Below are positions 63,276 to 64,000 of a DNA stretch of 64,000 bases, piece by piece. Numbering within the stretch: position 1 is the stretch's first letter; every line of letters begins with the position of its first letter. The notes beneath the pieces were generated by a model that saw nothing but the letters and a program-made list of their open reading frames with translations, searched no databases and was not told the DNA's origin. The position numbers and the translations under genes were made by a program. This stretch comes from DASXAI01 sp963798445 (GTDB lineage: Bacteria > Actinomycetota > Acidimicrobiia > Acidimicrobiales > Ilumatobacteraceae). Location of the stretch: positions 1 through 64,000 of the forward strand of contig CAWCTH010000008.1 in the NCBI GenBank assembly GCA_963798445.1, in the 5' to 3' direction.

Positions 63276-63566
63276 ATGAGCGAGCAGGCAACGACTCGAT
63301 TTGGCCGCCTCGCGGAGGAGGAGCTCGTCCGTGCCCACGCGCACCGGTTGAAGGAGCTCGCCGCCGCCTGCGGCATCACGAAGCTGCGCTATGCCAGTCC
63401 CGGTCGCCTCGTGGGTCATGTGGCCGACGATCGGGACTTCTTCGATGTCGCCGACTTCCAGACAGCTGCGTCGGAGGAGTTGCGGGCGGAGGTCGACCTT
63501 CTCTCGGATGAGGCTCTGAAGAACCCTCACTCCAGCTCTGATCTGCACGCCGCCACGCCTTTGTGA
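63276..63566 (+). CDS. MNT-type nucleotidyltransferase-like antitoxin
   Basis: 96 residues from ATG 63276, ribosome site 'gggagg'. 'RAHAHRLKELAAACGITKLR', 'YASPGRLVGHVADDRDFFDV' and 'LSDEALKNPHSSSDLHAATP' match the small antitoxin-type nucleotidyltransferases. The G-S-x(n)-D-x-D core is not obvious (the segment reads 'ASPGRLVGHVADDRDFFDV'), so it may bind without catalysis. Stop overlaps the start of the HEPN gene (GTGA). In known pairs MNT modifies or neutralises the HEPN ribonuclease. Confidence 0.75.
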   Translation: MSEQATTRFGRLAEEELVRAHAHRLKELAAACGITKLRYASPGRLVGHVADDRDFFDVADFQTAASEELRAEVDLLSDEALKNPHSSSDLHAATPL

Positions 63567-63926
63567 CGTCGCTCCGACGGCCCGAGCGGATCGCACTGCT
63601 GGAGATGCGCGCCTTGCTCCTGCAAATCGCTGAGCTGCGCGACGACGGCGGCCGGGAGCGCTACTTCGCCGACGACCATCATCGCTGGATCCTGCATCGA
63701 GTCTGGATTGCGGTTGGCAACGAGGCGGCCGCCTACGCGCAGGCCGTCGGGCCGACCCGTACACGGTCGAACCGTGGAACCGTTTGCGCCAGCTTCGGAA
63801 CCACATCGCCCATCAGCGGCTCTCCGATATTGACGACGAACGGATCTGGCGAATGACGAGCCTGCGTCCCGTCGAGCTCCTCGAGAGGTCGACGCGCTCA
63901 TCCAGCGCGACCTTCCGACCGTGTGA
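63563..63926 (+). CDS. HEPN-domain toxin (DUF86-like, frameshifted)
   Basis: From GTG 63563 'VTSLRRPERIALLEMRALLL', 'YFADDHHRWILHRVWIAVGN' and 'EAAAYAQAVG'; after a shift near 63,752, 'EPWNRLRQLRNHIAHQRLSD' with the R-N-x3-H ribonuclease motif (RNHIAH) and 'RIWRMTSLRPVELLE'. A further small shift near 63,880 gives the natural end 'VDALIQRDLPTV' with stop at 63,924-63,926. Total about 120 residues. With the preceding gene it forms an MNT-HEPN toxin-antitoxin pair. Confidence 0.72.
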
Positions 63927-64000
63927 TTAGTCGGCGACGCCGCCCGGCGTTGTCGTGACTCTCCATTCAACGATGGCGGCCGCGGCGTTGACCGCGTCCG

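Overview
The window is high-GC bacterial DNA with many GTG starts and operons whose stop and start codons overlap. It holds an ECF42/DGPF pair, MobF relaxases of actinobacterial type, DUF2510 proteins and PspC histidine kinases. Together these suggest an actinobacterium, possibly a member of the Acidimicrobiia; that placement is inferred from gene content only.

Layout. Positions 1-3.5 kb are decayed accessory DNA: three copies of a ~280-bp repeat, remnants of a conjugation-type module (a TcpC/VirB8-like protein and a pilin-like membrane protein) and low-complexity sequence. Positions 3.5-8.7 kb hold an acetyl-CoA hydrolase/transferase, a badly frameshifted HKD-nuclease/DEAD-helicase/DUF3427 protein and an HTH-nucleotidyltransferase regulator behind a palindromic operator. 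Positions 8.8-42.3 kb look like ordinary chromosome: a PspC-kinase/NarL regulator system facing a PspC/LiaF-like membrane protein; a formylglycine-generating-enzyme-like protein; AraC-VOC; GrpB; cyclic-nucleotide-binding regulators; a luciferase-like monooxygenase; a TetR-controlled heterodimeric ABC exporter; a Rieske ring-hydroxylating dioxygenase cassette; an alpha-glucosidase; a MerR regulon; ECF42-YCII; CinA; a cysteine-synthase-like enzyme; an RDD protein with a striking nonapeptide array; an FAD enzyme/epoxide-hydrolase/TPR operon; an MshEN-GT2 fusion; and a peroxiredoxin. A tRNA-Ser follows.

A tRNA-Arg(ACG) at 43.56 kb marks the start of a 10.7-kb integrated element. The last 44 nt, starting in the tRNA anticodon arm, are repeated exactly at 54,307-54,350 (attL/attR). 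Inside are a tyrosine integrase, an unfamiliar lower-GC gene with a HEPN-like motif, DUF2510-type envelope proteins, a MobF relaxase, an excisionase and a VapB-PIN toxin-antitoxin pair. Immediately outside attR sits a second MobF relaxase lacking its N-terminus, then small genes, broken cyclase, DUF6602-nuclease, primase and integrase fragments, an alpha/beta-hydrolase-cyclase fusion and an MNT-HEPN toxin-antitoxin pair. The right end is therefore a graveyard of successive integrations.

A caution runs through everything. Many genes carry single-base frameshifts while codon use and motifs stay intact on both sides. This is what uncorrected indel errors in an assembly would look like, so 'broken' here often means 'broken in this sequence', not proven gene decay.
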